This document shows, one piece after another, positions 34,573 to 42,470 of a DNA stretch of 64,000 nt (position 1 is the first letter of the stretch; each line of letters starts with the position of its first letter). The notes beneath the pieces were generated by a model. It was not told the origin of the DNA. It did not search any database and worked only from the letters and a program-made list of their open reading frames with translations. The translations under genes were made by a program, and so were the position numbers. Source of the DNA: Blastococcus sp. DSM 46786. Its GTDB lineage: Bacteria > Actinomycetota > Actinomycetes > Mycobacteriales > Geodermatophilaceae. The DNA is taken from the NCBI RefSeq assembly GCF_900109665.1, contig NZ_FOAO01000002.1, positions 62,001-126,000 of the forward strand, given 5' to 3'.

Positions 34573-35741
34573 CCGCCGTCCCCACCGCCGGCGTCCCGAC
34601 CACCGGGCAGGACGACCTCCTGCGGGTGGAGGACCTCAAGGTCCACTTCCCGATCCGCAAGGGGATCTTCTTCGACCGCACGGTCGGGCACGTGCAGGCG
34701 GTGGACGGCGTCTCGCTCACCGTGCCGCGGGGCGCCACCTACGGGCTGGTCGGGGAGTCCGGCTGCGGCAAGTCGACGCTGGGCCGCGCCATCCTGCGGC
34801 TGGAGGAGCCCACCTCCGGGCGGGTGCTCTTCGACGGCACCGACGTCGCCGCGCTCAAGGGCGAGCCGCTCCGGCAGATGCGGCAGCGGATGCAGATGGT
34901 CTTCCAGGACCCGCTGGGCAGCCTGGACCCGCGGCAGAACGTGGAGTCGCTGCTCTCCGAGCCGTTGCGCGCGCACGGCCTCGCCGGCGGGAAGGCCGGG
35001 ATCGCGGAGAAAATCCGCGGGCTGCTGGACGCCGTCGGGCTGCCCTCGGCCGCGCTGCGCCGCTACCCGCACGAGTTCTCCGGCGGCCAGCGGCAGCGGA
35101 TCGGCATCGCCCGCGCGGTCGCGCTGGAGCCGGACCTGCTGATCGCCGACGAGCCGGTGTCCGCGCTGGACGTGTCGGTGCAGGCCCAGGTGCTCAACCT
35201 GCTCGAGGAGCTGCAGGAGCGGCTGGGCCTCACCTACCTGGTCATCGCGCACGACCTCGCCGTCGTCCGGCACATCAGCGACGTCGTCGGCGTCATGTAC
35301 CTGGGCTCGCTGGTGGAGCAGGCGCCCGCCGACGACCTCTACGAGCAGCCGCTGCACCCCTACACGCGGGCGCTGATGAGCGCCGTGCCGGTGCCCGACC
35401 CGGAGATCGAGGAGGAGCGGGAGCGGATCCTGCTGGCCGGTGACCTGCCGTCGCCGGCCGACCCGCCCAGCGGCTGCCGGTTCCACACCCGCTGCCCGTG
35501 GCGGCAGGAGACCCGCTGTGACGACGAGGTCCCGGTGCTCCGGGAGCTGGGCCCGGGCCGGCTGGTCAGCTGCCACTGGGCCGAGGAGATCCGCGACGGC
35601 GTCCTCCACCCGCGGTCCCCCGAGGAGGTGCTGCACGCCGGTGCGGCCACCCGGCCGGGTACCGGCGGGCGGGCCCGGGACGACGACCCGACCCCCTTCC
35701 TCGGCCGGGACCAGCCCCTGCCGCGGGCCGAGCAGGGCTGA
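34569..35741 (+). CDS. dppF: Peptide ABC transporter ATP-binding protein
   Basis: The product has 390 residues: an N-terminal [26 protein letters not shown] segment typical of DppF/OppF, Walker [10 protein letters not shown], signature FSGGQRQR, Walker [14 protein letters not shown]-loop IAHDLAVV, and the C-terminal [15 protein letters not shown] cluster. The last ~40 residues are polar and variable. ATG 34569 overlaps the dppD stop. It is followed 17 bases later by a family A palindrome. Confidence 0.92.
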   Translation: MTAVPTAGVPTTGQDDLLRVEDLKVHFPIRKGIFFDRTVGHVQAVDGVSLTVPRGATYGLVGESGCGKSTLGRAILRLEEPTSGRVLFDGTDVAALKGEPLRQMRQRMQMVFQDPLGSLDPRQNVESLLSEPLRAHGLAGGKAGIAEKIRGLLDAVGLPSAALRRYPHEFSGGQRQRIGIARAVALEPDLLIADEPVSALDVSVQAQVLNLLEELQERLGLTYLVIAHDLAVVRHISDVVGVMYLGSLVEQAPADDLYEQPLHPYTRALMSAVPVPDPEIEEERERILLAGDLPSPADPPSGCRFHTRCPWRQETRCDDEVPVLRELGPGRLVSCHWAEEIRDGVLHPRSPEEVLHAGAATRPGTGGRARDDDPTPFLGRDQPLPRAEQG

Positions 35742-35758
35742 CCCGCCGATTCTCCCCC

Positions 35759-35820
35759 AGGCATAGGAAGCTATCCATGCGTCTGCGCGCCAGAAAACGC
35801 ATGGATAGCCTCCTATGCCT
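35759..35820. repeat. Palindromic repeat, family A, copy 2
   Basis: Twenty-four-base arms (35759-35782 and 35797-35820) pair with one mismatch around a 14-base loop. The left arm starts AGGCATAGGAAGCT, the same outer sequence as the copy at 6367, while the inner ATCCATGCGT differs and is compensated in the other arm. It lies between convergent dppF and the Rieske gene; its last base is the first base of the latter's stop codon, so it may act as a two-way terminator. Confidence 0.8.
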
Positions 35821-36179
35821 CAGTCGGTGACGACGACGTCGTCGCCGCGCACCGCCCGGCGGACCCGCAGCCGCGCGATGCTGCTCACCAGCCGGACCAG
35901 CCCGCTGTAGCCGGGCGCCGGCCCGTGGTAGCCCAGGAAGCCGCGGGGGCCGTCGACCATCTCGCCGGTGCGCACGTCGTAGCGGCTCTGGTGCCACGGG
36001 CAGACGAGGCACCCGTCGGCGTCGACGCTGCCCTCGGCGAGGTCGGCCAGCTGGTGGCGGCAGCGGCGGGAGACGGCGAAGTACTCGTCGTCCCCCCGGT
36101 TGCCCACGGCCCAGCCGCCGGCCCGGCGAACCGTCCGCGGCGGCAGGTCGGCGGCGGGGACGGAGTCGGGCTCGGGCAC
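35820..36179 (-). CDS. Rieske [2Fe-2S] domain protein
   Basis: The product has 119 residues and a single Rieske domain: RRCRHQLADL gives the first Cys-x-His pair and CLVCPWHQSRYD the second Cys-x2-His, with a ~16-residue spacing as in small ferredoxin-like Rieske proteins. It probably carries electrons for an oxygenase or acts alone in a redox step. No oxygenase subunit is adjacent. GTG 36179 was chosen because GAGGAG lies six bases upstream. It is divergent from the TPM gene. Confidence 0.86.
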   Translation of the reverse strand: MPEPDSVPAADLPPRTVRRAGGWAVGNRGDDEYFAVSRRCRHQLADLAEGSVDADGCLVCPWHQSRYDVRTGEMVDGPRGFLGYHGPAPGYSGLVRLVSSIARLRVRRAVRGDDVVVTD

Positions 36180-36296
36180 GCGGGTCTCCTCGCAGGCGGT
36201 GGGTCGGCGGGTGCGGGCTACCCACCGCGCCCGGGCCGGACCCCTCCGCCGTCGGTAGGGTTCTGCCGACCGACGTCCGCCGTCCTGGAGGTTCCC

Positions 36297-38375
36297 GTGC
36301 GCCGGCTCTGCGTGGTGCTGGGGGTCCTCGCCGTCCTCGTGCTCGGCGGCGGTCCGGCGTGGGCGGTGCCCCCGTTCCGGCTGGCCGACCAGGTGACCGA
36401 CGAGGTCGGTGCGCTCGACGGCAGCGTGGCGCAGGTGCGGGACGTGGTCGAGGACCTGCGCGCGGACACCGGGACCGAGCTGCACGTGGTCTTCGTGTCC
36501 AGCTTCGACGGCGCGGACCAGGGCGAGTGGGCCCAGGCCACGGCCGAGCTGAGCCAGCTCGGCGAGGAGGACGCGCTGTTCGCCGTCGCCGTCGACGACG
36601 AGCGGTACGGCACCGTGCGGCCGGCCGACTTCCCGGTCACCGGCGGGGAGTTCGACGAGCTGACCGACGATCGGGTCGCCCCGCAGCTCTCCGACGGCGA
36701 CTGGGCCGGCGCGGTGGCTGCCTTCGCCGAGCTGCTGCGCGACGGCGGGGCGGCGGCGGGGGACGAGCCGGTCGAAGCCGCCGACGGGGACTCCGGCGGT
36801 TCGGGCGTGCTGCTGGTCCTCGGCGGGATCGCCGTGGTCGGGGGCGCCGCCTACCTGCTCACCCGGTCGCGCCGCGCCCGCGGCGGTGCGCTGCCCCCGG
36901 GTCGCCGGCGCACCGAGCCCGACCCGCACGAGGGCGTGCCCACCGACCAGCTGCAGGGCCGCGCCAGCGAGGCGCTGCTCGCGCTGGACGAGGCGGTCAA
37001 GACCTCGCAGCTGGACCTCGACTTCGCCCGCGCGCAGTACGGGGAGGAAGCGGTCGCCGGCTTCGGCGCCGCGCTCGCCCAGTCCGGGGAGGAGCTCTCC
37101 CGCGCCTTCACGCTGCGCCAGGAGCTCGACGACGACGTGGGCGGGCGGGGGACCGGCACGGGTGAGCCCACCGCCCGCCGGATGCTGGCCGGGATCCTGG
37201 CGCTCACCGGCGCCGCCGGCGCCCGCCTCGACGAGCTGAGCGCGGCGTTCCAGCAGCTGCGCGACCTGGAGCGGACCGCCCCCGAGGTGCTCGCCGGCCT
37301 GGAGCCCCGCATCGCGGCGCTGCGCGCCCGGCTCCCCGAGGAGGAGCGGCGGCTGGCGGGGATCCGGCAGCGGTACGCCGGTTCGGCGGTGAGCGCCGTC
37401 GCCGACAACGTCCACGAGGCCGTCGCCCGGCTCGACGCCGCCGACGACGAGGTGCGCGAGGCCAGGGAGGCGCTCGCCGCCGGCCGCGGCGGCCAGGCGG
37501 TGGGAGACATCCGCGCCGCCGAGGACGCGGTCGCGCAGACCGGCACGCTGCTGGACGCCGTGGACCGACTGGCCGCGGACCTCGATGCGGCCGCCGACCG
37601 GGTGGGCGCGGTGCGTGCGGAGACGGAGAAGGACCTCGCCGAGGCCCGGGCGCTGGTGTCCGGTGGCGACCGCAGCGGCCTGCCGCCGCAGATCGCCCGC
37701 GCCGAGGCCGCGCTCGTGGCGGCGGACGCCGCGCTGCGACCGGCCGACGGCGCCCCGGGTGACCCGCTGGCCGCGCTGCGGCAGCTGGAGGACGCCGACG
37801 CCGCCCTGGAGGAGGCGCTGGCGACCGCCCGCGACGCCCAGACGCAGGCGCGCCGGGCCGCGGCCGCGCTCGACCAGGCGCTGCTCACCGCCCGTGCGGC
37901 CGTGGGTGCGGCGGCCGACTTCGTCGACACCCGGCGCGGGGCCGTGGGCCCGGAGGCCCGCACCCGGCTGGCCGAGGCCCGGCGGCACCTGGACGCCGCC
38001 GTCGGGCTGGGGCGCACCGACCCGGTGGCCGCCCTCCGCGAGGCCCACCAGGCCGGCCTGCTCGCCCAGCACGCGCTCGACCTCGCGCAGGACGACGTCG
38101 GCCGCTGGCGATCGGGGTACGGCTCCGGGGGCCCGGGTGGCTTCGGGGGCTACGGCGGTGGCTACCGCCGCGGCGGCGTCGACCTGGGCAGCCTCGTGCT
38201 CGGCGGCATCCTGATGGGCGGCGGCCGCGGGTTCGGTGGGAGCTCCGGCGGCTCCGGCGGCTTCGGTGGCGGGTTCGGCGGCCGCTCCGGGGGTGGCGGC
38301 TTCGGCGGCGGGGGCCTCGGCGGCGGTGGCTCGTTCGGCGGCGGCGGCGGCCGCAGCGGCGGCGGGACGTTCTGA
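36297..38375 (+). CDS. TPM-domain membrane protein with long coiled coil and Gly-rich tail
   Basis: The product has 692 residues. The signal peptide ends near AWA (residue ~22). A TPM_phosphatase domain follows at ~30-160 (VVEDLRADTGTELHVVFVSS), and a membrane helix near 185-203 (SGVLLVLGGIAVVGGAAYLL). Then come ~350 residues of Ala/Glu/Arg-rich helix likely to form coiled coils, and a C-terminal Gly/Phe-rich tail (GGFGGG units) like those of YgcG proteins. The role is unknown. Relatives have been linked to membrane protein quality control and photosystem II repair. GGAGG lies six bases before the GTG, and a TAGGGT box is at 36255-36260. Confidence 0.83.
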   Translation: MRRLCVVLGVLAVLVLGGGPAWAVPPFRLADQVTDEVGALDGSVAQVRDVVEDLRADTGTELHVVFVSSFDGADQGEWAQATAELSQLGEEDALFAVAVDDERYGTVRPADFPVTGGEFDELTDDRVAPQLSDGDWAGAVAAFAELLRDGGAAAGDEPVEAADGDSGGSGVLLVLGGIAVVGGAAYLLTRSRRARGGALPPGRRRTEPDPHEGVPTDQLQGRASEALLALDEAVKTSQLDLDFARAQYGEEAVAGFGAALAQSGEELSRAFTLRQELDDDVGGRGTGTGEPTARRMLAGILALTGAAGARLDELSAAFQQLRDLERTAPEVLAGLEPRIAALRARLPEEERRLAGIRQRYAGSAVSAVADNVHEAVARLDAADDEVREAREALAAGRGGQAVGDIRAAEDAVAQTGTLLDAVDRLAADLDAAADRVGAVRAETEKDLAEARALVSGGDRSGLPPQIARAEAALVAADAALRPADGAPGDPLAALRQLEDADAALEEALATARDAQTQARRAAAALDQALLTARAAVGAAADFVDTRRGAVGPEARTRLAEARRHLDAAVGLGRTDPVAALREAHQAGLLAQHALDLAQDDVGRWRSGYGSGGPGGFGGYGGGYRRGGVDLGSLVLGGILMGGGRGFGGSSGGSGGFGGGFGGRSGGGGFGGGGLGGGGSFGGGGGRSGGGTF

Positions 38376-38436
38376 CCTGCCGGACTGTCGGTGGTCGATG
38401 GGACGGTGACCTCCCCCACAACAGGAGGAGGCAACC

Positions 38437-39195
38437 ATGCCCACTCGAGAGACCCCCTGGCCGCCCGGCACCCCCTGCTGGGTCGACTACGGCGCCGCCG
38501 ACCTGGAGGCGGCGAGGCAGTTCTACGGCGAGCTGCTGGGCTGGCAGTACACCGGCGGTGACCCCGAGTTCGGCGGCTACCTGAACGCCGAGAAGGACGG
38601 GCGGCAGGTGGCCGGGCTGGGCCCGCAGCAGGACCCGGACGACCCGCCCCGGTGGACCACGTACTTCGCGAGCGACGACGCGGCCGCTGCGGTCTCCCGC
38701 ATCCGGGAGGCGGGCGGGACGGTGGTGGTGGAGCCGATGGAGGTCGGGCCCATGGGCACGATGGTCATCGCGCTCGACCCGCAGGGGAACCCGTTCGGGC
38801 TGTGGCAGTCCGGTGAGCACACCGGTGTGCAGCGCTACAACGAGCCCGGCTCGCTGGTCTGGAACGAGCTCGCGGCGGACGACCCGGCGGCGGCCCGGGA
38901 GTTCTACACCGCGGTCTTCGGGTTCCGCTTCGAGGAGATCCCCGGCGCGGAGGGCTACACGACCTTCGCCACCGGCGGCGACCCGCTGGGCGGCCTCGGC
39001 GGCGTCGTCCCCGGGGCGCCGAAGGGCTGGTCGACCTGCTTCGCGGTGACCTCCACCGACGGCGCGGTCGCCACGGTGACGGCCGGCGGCGGGAAGGTGC
39101 TGCTCCCGGCCGAGGACAGCGAGTACGGCCGGTTCGCGGTCGTCGCCGACCCGTGGGGTGCGTCGTTCTCCGTGATGGAGGTCCCCGCCGGGTGA
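38437..39195 (+). CDS. VOC-family protein with two glyoxalase-like domains
   Basis: The product has 252 residues with two related halves: CWVDYGAADLEAARQFYGEL and LVWNELAADDPAAAREFYTAV start them, and ALDPQGNPFGLWQ and VADPWGASFSVME end them. This is the tandem betaalphabetabetabeta arrangement of actinobacterial VOC proteins sometimes annotated as hydroxylase or 27-kDa antigen relatives. Metal-binding residues are only partly evident, so enzymatic function is open. AGGAGG lies seven bases before the ATG. Confidence 0.86.
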   Translation: MPTRETPWPPGTPCWVDYGAADLEAARQFYGELLGWQYTGGDPEFGGYLNAEKDGRQVAGLGPQQDPDDPPRWTTYFASDDAAAAVSRIREAGGTVVVEPMEVGPMGTMVIALDPQGNPFGLWQSGEHTGVQRYNEPGSLVWNELAADDPAAAREFYTAVFGFRFEEIPGAEGYTTFATGGDPLGGLGGVVPGAPKGWSTCFAVTSTDGAVATVTAGGGKVLLPAEDSEYGRFAVVADPWGASFSVMEVPAG

Positions 39196-39208
39196 CCCCT
39201 GCCCGGCA

Positions 39209-39233
39209 GCCGGTGCGAACGGGGCGCACCGGC
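39209..39233. terminator. Hairpin between convergent VOC and PPOX genes
   Basis: GCCGGTGCG pairs with CGCACCGGC around a seven-base loop, midway between two gene ends 48 bp apart. It is probably a shared terminator. Confidence 0.7.
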
Positions 39234-39243
39234 GCCGCCGGGG

Positions 39244-39678
39244 TCAGGACGGCAACTGGCCGTACGCGTGCTCGGGGCGGAACCGGACGACCAGGCGCCG
39301 GTCGGCGACCATCGCGGCCCGGTACTCGTCCCAGTTCTCGTGCTCGCCGGAGACGCCGCGGTAGTAGGCGATGAGCTCCTCGACGGCGGCGTCGTGCGGG
39401 TCCTGCGCCACCGGGGTGAGCTCGACGGTGCCCTCGACGGCGACCCACGTCCAGAAGTCCTTCGACGCCACGTGCAGCGTCACCCGGGGGTCGCGCTGCA
39501 GGTTGCGGGTCTTCGCGCGGTCGGCGGTCACCGAGACGCGGACGAGGCCGTCGTCCCAGGCGTAGCCGACGTTGGACAGCTGCGGCCGGCCGTCGCGCTT
39601 GATCGTGGCGAGCACGCCCCAGCGCTGCTCGGCGACGAACTGCAGCAGCCGCGGGTCGGGTCCGGTGGAGTCGGTCAT
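39244..39678 (-). CDS. PPOX-class (probably F420-dependent) oxidoreductase
   Basis: The product has 144 residues of the split-barrel flavin-binding fold: LLQFVAEQRWGVLATIKRDGRPQLSNVGY at the start and VSVTADRAKTRNLQRDPRVTLHV, the usual F420/FMN phosphate-binding area. The C-terminal RRLVVRFRPEHAYGQL matches actinobacterial TIGR03618-like members. It probably reduces a small substrate with F420H2. The cofactor is inferred from family. Confidence 0.86.
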   Translation of the reverse strand: MTDSTGPDPRLLQFVAEQRWGVLATIKRDGRPQLSNVGYAWDDGLVRVSVTADRAKTRNLQRDPRVTLHVASKDFWTWVAVEGTVELTPVAQDPHDAAVEELIAYYRGVSGEHENWDEYRAAMVADRRLVVRFRPEHAYGQLPS

Positions 39679-39692
39679 GGTCGCAGCCTGCC

Positions 39693-40661
39693 TCAGCGGA
39701 CCCGGCCGCGCGGCCGGAGTGCGACCGGGGGCAGCGGCGGGGCCTCGAGCCGCTCGCCGTCGTAACCCACCACGGCGCCGAAGCGGCGGGACTCGGCGTT
39801 CCACTGCTCGGCGTACTCCGCGACCTCCTCGCCCGACCGGCCGATGAAGTTCCACCACATGACCAGGCGCTCCTCGAACGGCTCGCCACCGAGCAGCAGC
39901 AGCCGGGACGCCGCACCCGCGCGCACCCGGAGCGTCCGCCGGCCGGTGCCGAGGTAGAGCATCGCGCCCGGTTCGAGCGGGACGCCGTCGACGGACACCG
40001 AACCCGAGGAGGTCAGCAGGCCGTACTCGAAGTCCGGTTCCAGGGGCACCTCGACGTCGGCGCCGTCGGCGAGGTCCAGGTCGACGCCGACCAGCGGGGT
40101 GTACGCCCGCCCCGGTGAGGTCACCCCGCCGAAGGAGCCCATGAGCACCGTCGCGCTGAGCCCGTCGGAGCTGAAGCCCGGCAGCTGCGCGTGGTGCTCG
40201 AAGTGCGGGGCCACCTCGCGGTCGCCCTCGGGCAGCGCCACCCACAGCTGGGCTCCGTGCAGGAACCGCGGGTGGGTGGCCGGCGACTGCTCGGAGTGGG
40301 CGATCCCGTGCCCCGCCGTCATCAGCGCCAGCTCGCCGGGGCGGAACCGCACGTCGCTGCCCAGCGAGTCGCGGTGGTGCACCTCGCCGTCGAGCAGCCA
40401 GGACACCGTCTGCAGGCCGGTGTGCGGGTGCGGCGGCACCTGCATGCCGGGGGAGGAGGTGATGTCGTCGGGGCCGTAGTGGTCGACGAACACCCAGGCG
40501 CCGACCATCCGCCGCCCGAGCGTCGGCAGCAGCCGGCGCACGCGGGTGCTCTCGCCGAGCAGCACCTCCTTGCCCGGGAGCAGGTCCAAGGCGGGGCCGG
40601 CGGTGGTGCCGGCCAGCCCGCCCATGTCGCGGGCGGGCGGACGCGGTTCCAGGTTGCTCAT
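39693..40661 (-). CDS. Pirin-family protein 1
   Basis: The product has 322 residues, a bicupin: VPPHPHTGLQTVSWLLDGEVHHRDS carries the metal-binding His-x-His and a downstream His, and GHGIAHSEQ the acid/His pair. The C-terminal pirin domain (GRSGEEVAEYAEQW) is complete. Bacterial pirins act as quercetinases or redox-sensing cofactors. ATG 40661 was chosen; an in-frame extension upstream lacks conserved residues. It is 10 bp downstream of the second pirin gene on the same strand. Confidence 0.88.
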   Translation of the reverse strand: MSNLEPRPPARDMGGLAGTTAGPALDLLPGKEVLLGESTRVRRLLPTLGRRMVGAWVFVDHYGPDDITSSPGMQVPPHPHTGLQTVSWLLDGEVHHRDSLGSDVRFRPGELALMTAGHGIAHSEQSPATHPRFLHGAQLWVALPEGDREVAPHFEHHAQLPGFSSDGLSATVLMGSFGGVTSPGRAYTPLVGVDLDLADGADVEVPLEPDFEYGLLTSSGSVSVDGVPLEPGAMLYLGTGRRTLRVRAGAASRLLLLGGEPFEERLVMWWNFIGRSGEEVAEYAEQWNAESRRFGAVVGYDGERLEAPPLPPVALRPRGRVR

Positions 40662-40671
40662 GGCGCGGCTC

Positions 40672-41685
40672 CTACCGCTCGTCGTCCCCAGCAGTCTCAC
40701 CCCGGACGCCGGCGTGGGGAACCGGTCCCTCGACGCGCTGTGCCGGGATCGACCCGAGCCGGCCGGCCTGGAAGTCGGTGAAGGCGTCCGCGACCTCCTG
40801 CCGGGTGTTCATCACGAACGGGCCGTACATGGCGATCGGCTCGCGGATGGGGGCGCCGCCCAGGATGACGACGTCGAGCGCCGGCGTGCGCGACTCCTGG
40901 CGCACCGCCCCGCGCACGGTCACCGTGTCGCCGGGGCCGAGCACCGCGAGCTGGCCGGTGCGCACCGGAGCGCCGTCGATGCCGACGGAGCCGGCGCCGG
41001 AGAGCACGTAGACGAGCGCGTTGAAGTCCGGCCGCCAGGGCAGGTCCAGCGTCGCGCCGGGGGCCACGGTCGCGTGCACCATCGCCATCGGGGTGTACGT
41101 CGACCCTGGCCCGGTGTGCCCGCCGACGTCGCCGGCGATCACCCGCAGCAGCGCGCCGGCGTCGGGGCTGGCCAGCAGCACCGACTCCTCGGCGCGCAGG
41201 TCCTGGTAGCGCGGCTCGACCCACTTCTGCGCCTTGGGCAGGTTGACCCAGAGCTGGAGCCCGTGGAAGAGGCCGCCGCTCATCACGAGCTGCTCCGGCG
41301 GCCGCTCGATGTGCAGGACGCCGCCGCCGGCGGTCATCCACTGGGTGTCGCCGTTGCTGATCGTCCCGCCACCGCCGTGGGAGTCGGCGTGCTCGAAGGT
41401 GCCGTCGAGGAGGTAGGTGACGGTCTCGAAGCCGCGGTGCGGGTGCCAGCTGGTGCCCTTGGGCTCGCCGGGGGCGTACTCGACCTCGCCCATCTGGTCC
41501 ATGTGGATGAACGGGTCGAGCGCGCGCAGGTCGACCCCGGCGAACGCCCGGCGCACCGGGAAGCCCTCGCCCTCGAAGCCGGACGGCGCCGTCGTCACCG
41601 ACCGGGTGCGGCGACGCACCGTGCGGGGGGCGGGCAGCGGGACCCGCGGCAGGGTGGTGGTGTCCTCGACGGTCACGGCAGGCAT
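40672..41685 (-). CDS. Pirin-family protein 2
   Basis: The product has 337 residues: SWHPHRGFETVTYLLDGTFEHADS has the cupin His ligands, and MTAGGGVLHIERP matches the acidic motif with Ile-Glu. DFNALVYVLSGAGSVGIDG begins the second cupin. GGAGG lies five bases before ATG 41685. It is probably the first gene of a two-pirin operon; a TTGAG/CTCAA palindrome stands 15 bases upstream. It differs enough from pirin 1 to suggest distinct substrates. Confidence 0.88.
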   Translation of the reverse strand: MPAVTVEDTTTLPRVPLPAPRTVRRRTRSVTTAPSGFEGEGFPVRRAFAGVDLRALDPFIHMDQMGEVEYAPGEPKGTSWHPHRGFETVTYLLDGTFEHADSHGGGGTISNGDTQWMTAGGGVLHIERPPEQLVMSGGLFHGLQLWVNLPKAQKWVEPRYQDLRAEESVLLASPDAGALLRVIAGDVGGHTGPGSTYTPMAMVHATVAPGATLDLPWRPDFNALVYVLSGAGSVGIDGAPVRTGQLAVLGPGDTVTVRGAVRQESRTPALDVVILGGAPIREPIAMYGPFVMNTRQEVADAFTDFQAGRLGSIPAQRVEGPVPHAGVRGETAGDDER

Positions 41686-41699
41686 GCCGGCCTCCTTGG

Positions 41700-41711
41700 T
41701 TGAGGGCTCAA
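41700..41711. promoter_or_regulatory. Short palindrome upstream of pirin operon
   Basis: TTGAG and CTCAA flank two bases, directly ahead of the ribosome site of the first pirin gene. Pirin-like genes are often under MarR- or TetR-type repressors, but no such gene is adjacent. Possible operator, low certainty. Confidence 0.4.
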
Positions 41712-41824
41712 CTAGCGCTGAGCCTAACCCCGGGAGCGCCCGGCGTCTTCCCCTGCGCACCGGAGGCGTCCACCGGGTGGCCCGGCGGTGCCGGTCGGCG
41801 GTCGCGGGTGGTCGTGGCGGAAAA

Positions 41825-41873
41825 GTGCAAAGAAGCCTTTGCAAACAACTCTTTGCACCCCTAGCCTCCGGCT
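41825..41873 (+). promoter_or_regulatory. Leaderless promoter and operator of the ArsR-type gene
   Basis: GTGCAAAGA (41825-41833) and TCTTTGCAC (41850-41858) form a perfect nine-base inverted repeat, with a third TTTGCA between them. TTGCAA at 41839-41844 (-35) and TAGCCT at 41862-41867 (-10) are 17 bases apart, and the GTG follows six bases after the -10. A dimeric repressor bound to the arms would block this promoter. Confidence 0.7.
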
Positions 41874-42470
41874 GTGACCCGTCCACCCGAACCCCCGGAG
41901 CCGGCCGTCCAGGTGACCGGCGTCCGCGCCCTGCGCGCGCTGTCGCACCCGCTGCGCAACCGCCTGCTCGGCCTGCTGCGCCTGCACGGCCCGGCGACGG
42001 CCAGCGGCCTGGCCCGCGCGGTGGGGGAGAGCAGCGGGTCGACGAGCTACCACCTGCGCCAGCTCGCGGCCCACGGCTTCGTCGAGGAGGTCGAGGGCCA
42101 GGGGAGCGGTCGCGAGCGCTGGTGGCGGGCCCGGCACCGGATGACCAGCTGGCAGCGTTCCGACCTCCAGGCCCAGGAGGGCGGCGCGGAGGTCCAGGAC
42201 GAGATGACCCGCCTGCAGCTCGACGTGCACGCCCGGGTGCTCGACGCCTGGCAGGCGCAGGAGGCCGAACTGGGGCCGGAGTGGAAGGCCGCGGCGTCGA
42301 TGAGCGACTACGTCGTCCGCGTCCGCCCCGAGCAGGCGCGGGCCCTGGCCGACGAGCTCGGTGCCGTGCTGGAGCGCTGGATGGACGAACACCCCTCGGG
42401 CACTCCGGCAGAGGGTACCGAACTGGTGTTCGCGCTCGTCGACATCGTCCCGGTGCGGGACCCGCTGTGA
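41874..42470 (+). CDS. ArsR-family helix-turn-helix regulator
   Basis: The product has 198 residues. The winged helix spans residues ~18-85: ALRALSHPLRNRLLGLLRLHG, then SSGSTSYHLRQLAAHGFVEE as recognition helix and wing. The C-terminal half is helical and acidic and may sense a ligand; there is no Cys cluster for metal. It probably represses itself and the downstream exporter through the TTTGCA operator. The stop overlaps the MFS start by four bases. Confidence 0.88.
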   Translation: MTRPPEPPEPAVQVTGVRALRALSHPLRNRLLGLLRLHGPATASGLARAVGESSGSTSYHLRQLAAHGFVEEVEGQGSGRERWWRARHRMTSWQRSDLQAQEGGAEVQDEMTRLQLDVHARVLDAWQAQEAELGPEWKAAASMSDYVVRVRPEQARALADELGAVLERWMDEHPSGTPAEGTELVFALVDIVPVRDPL

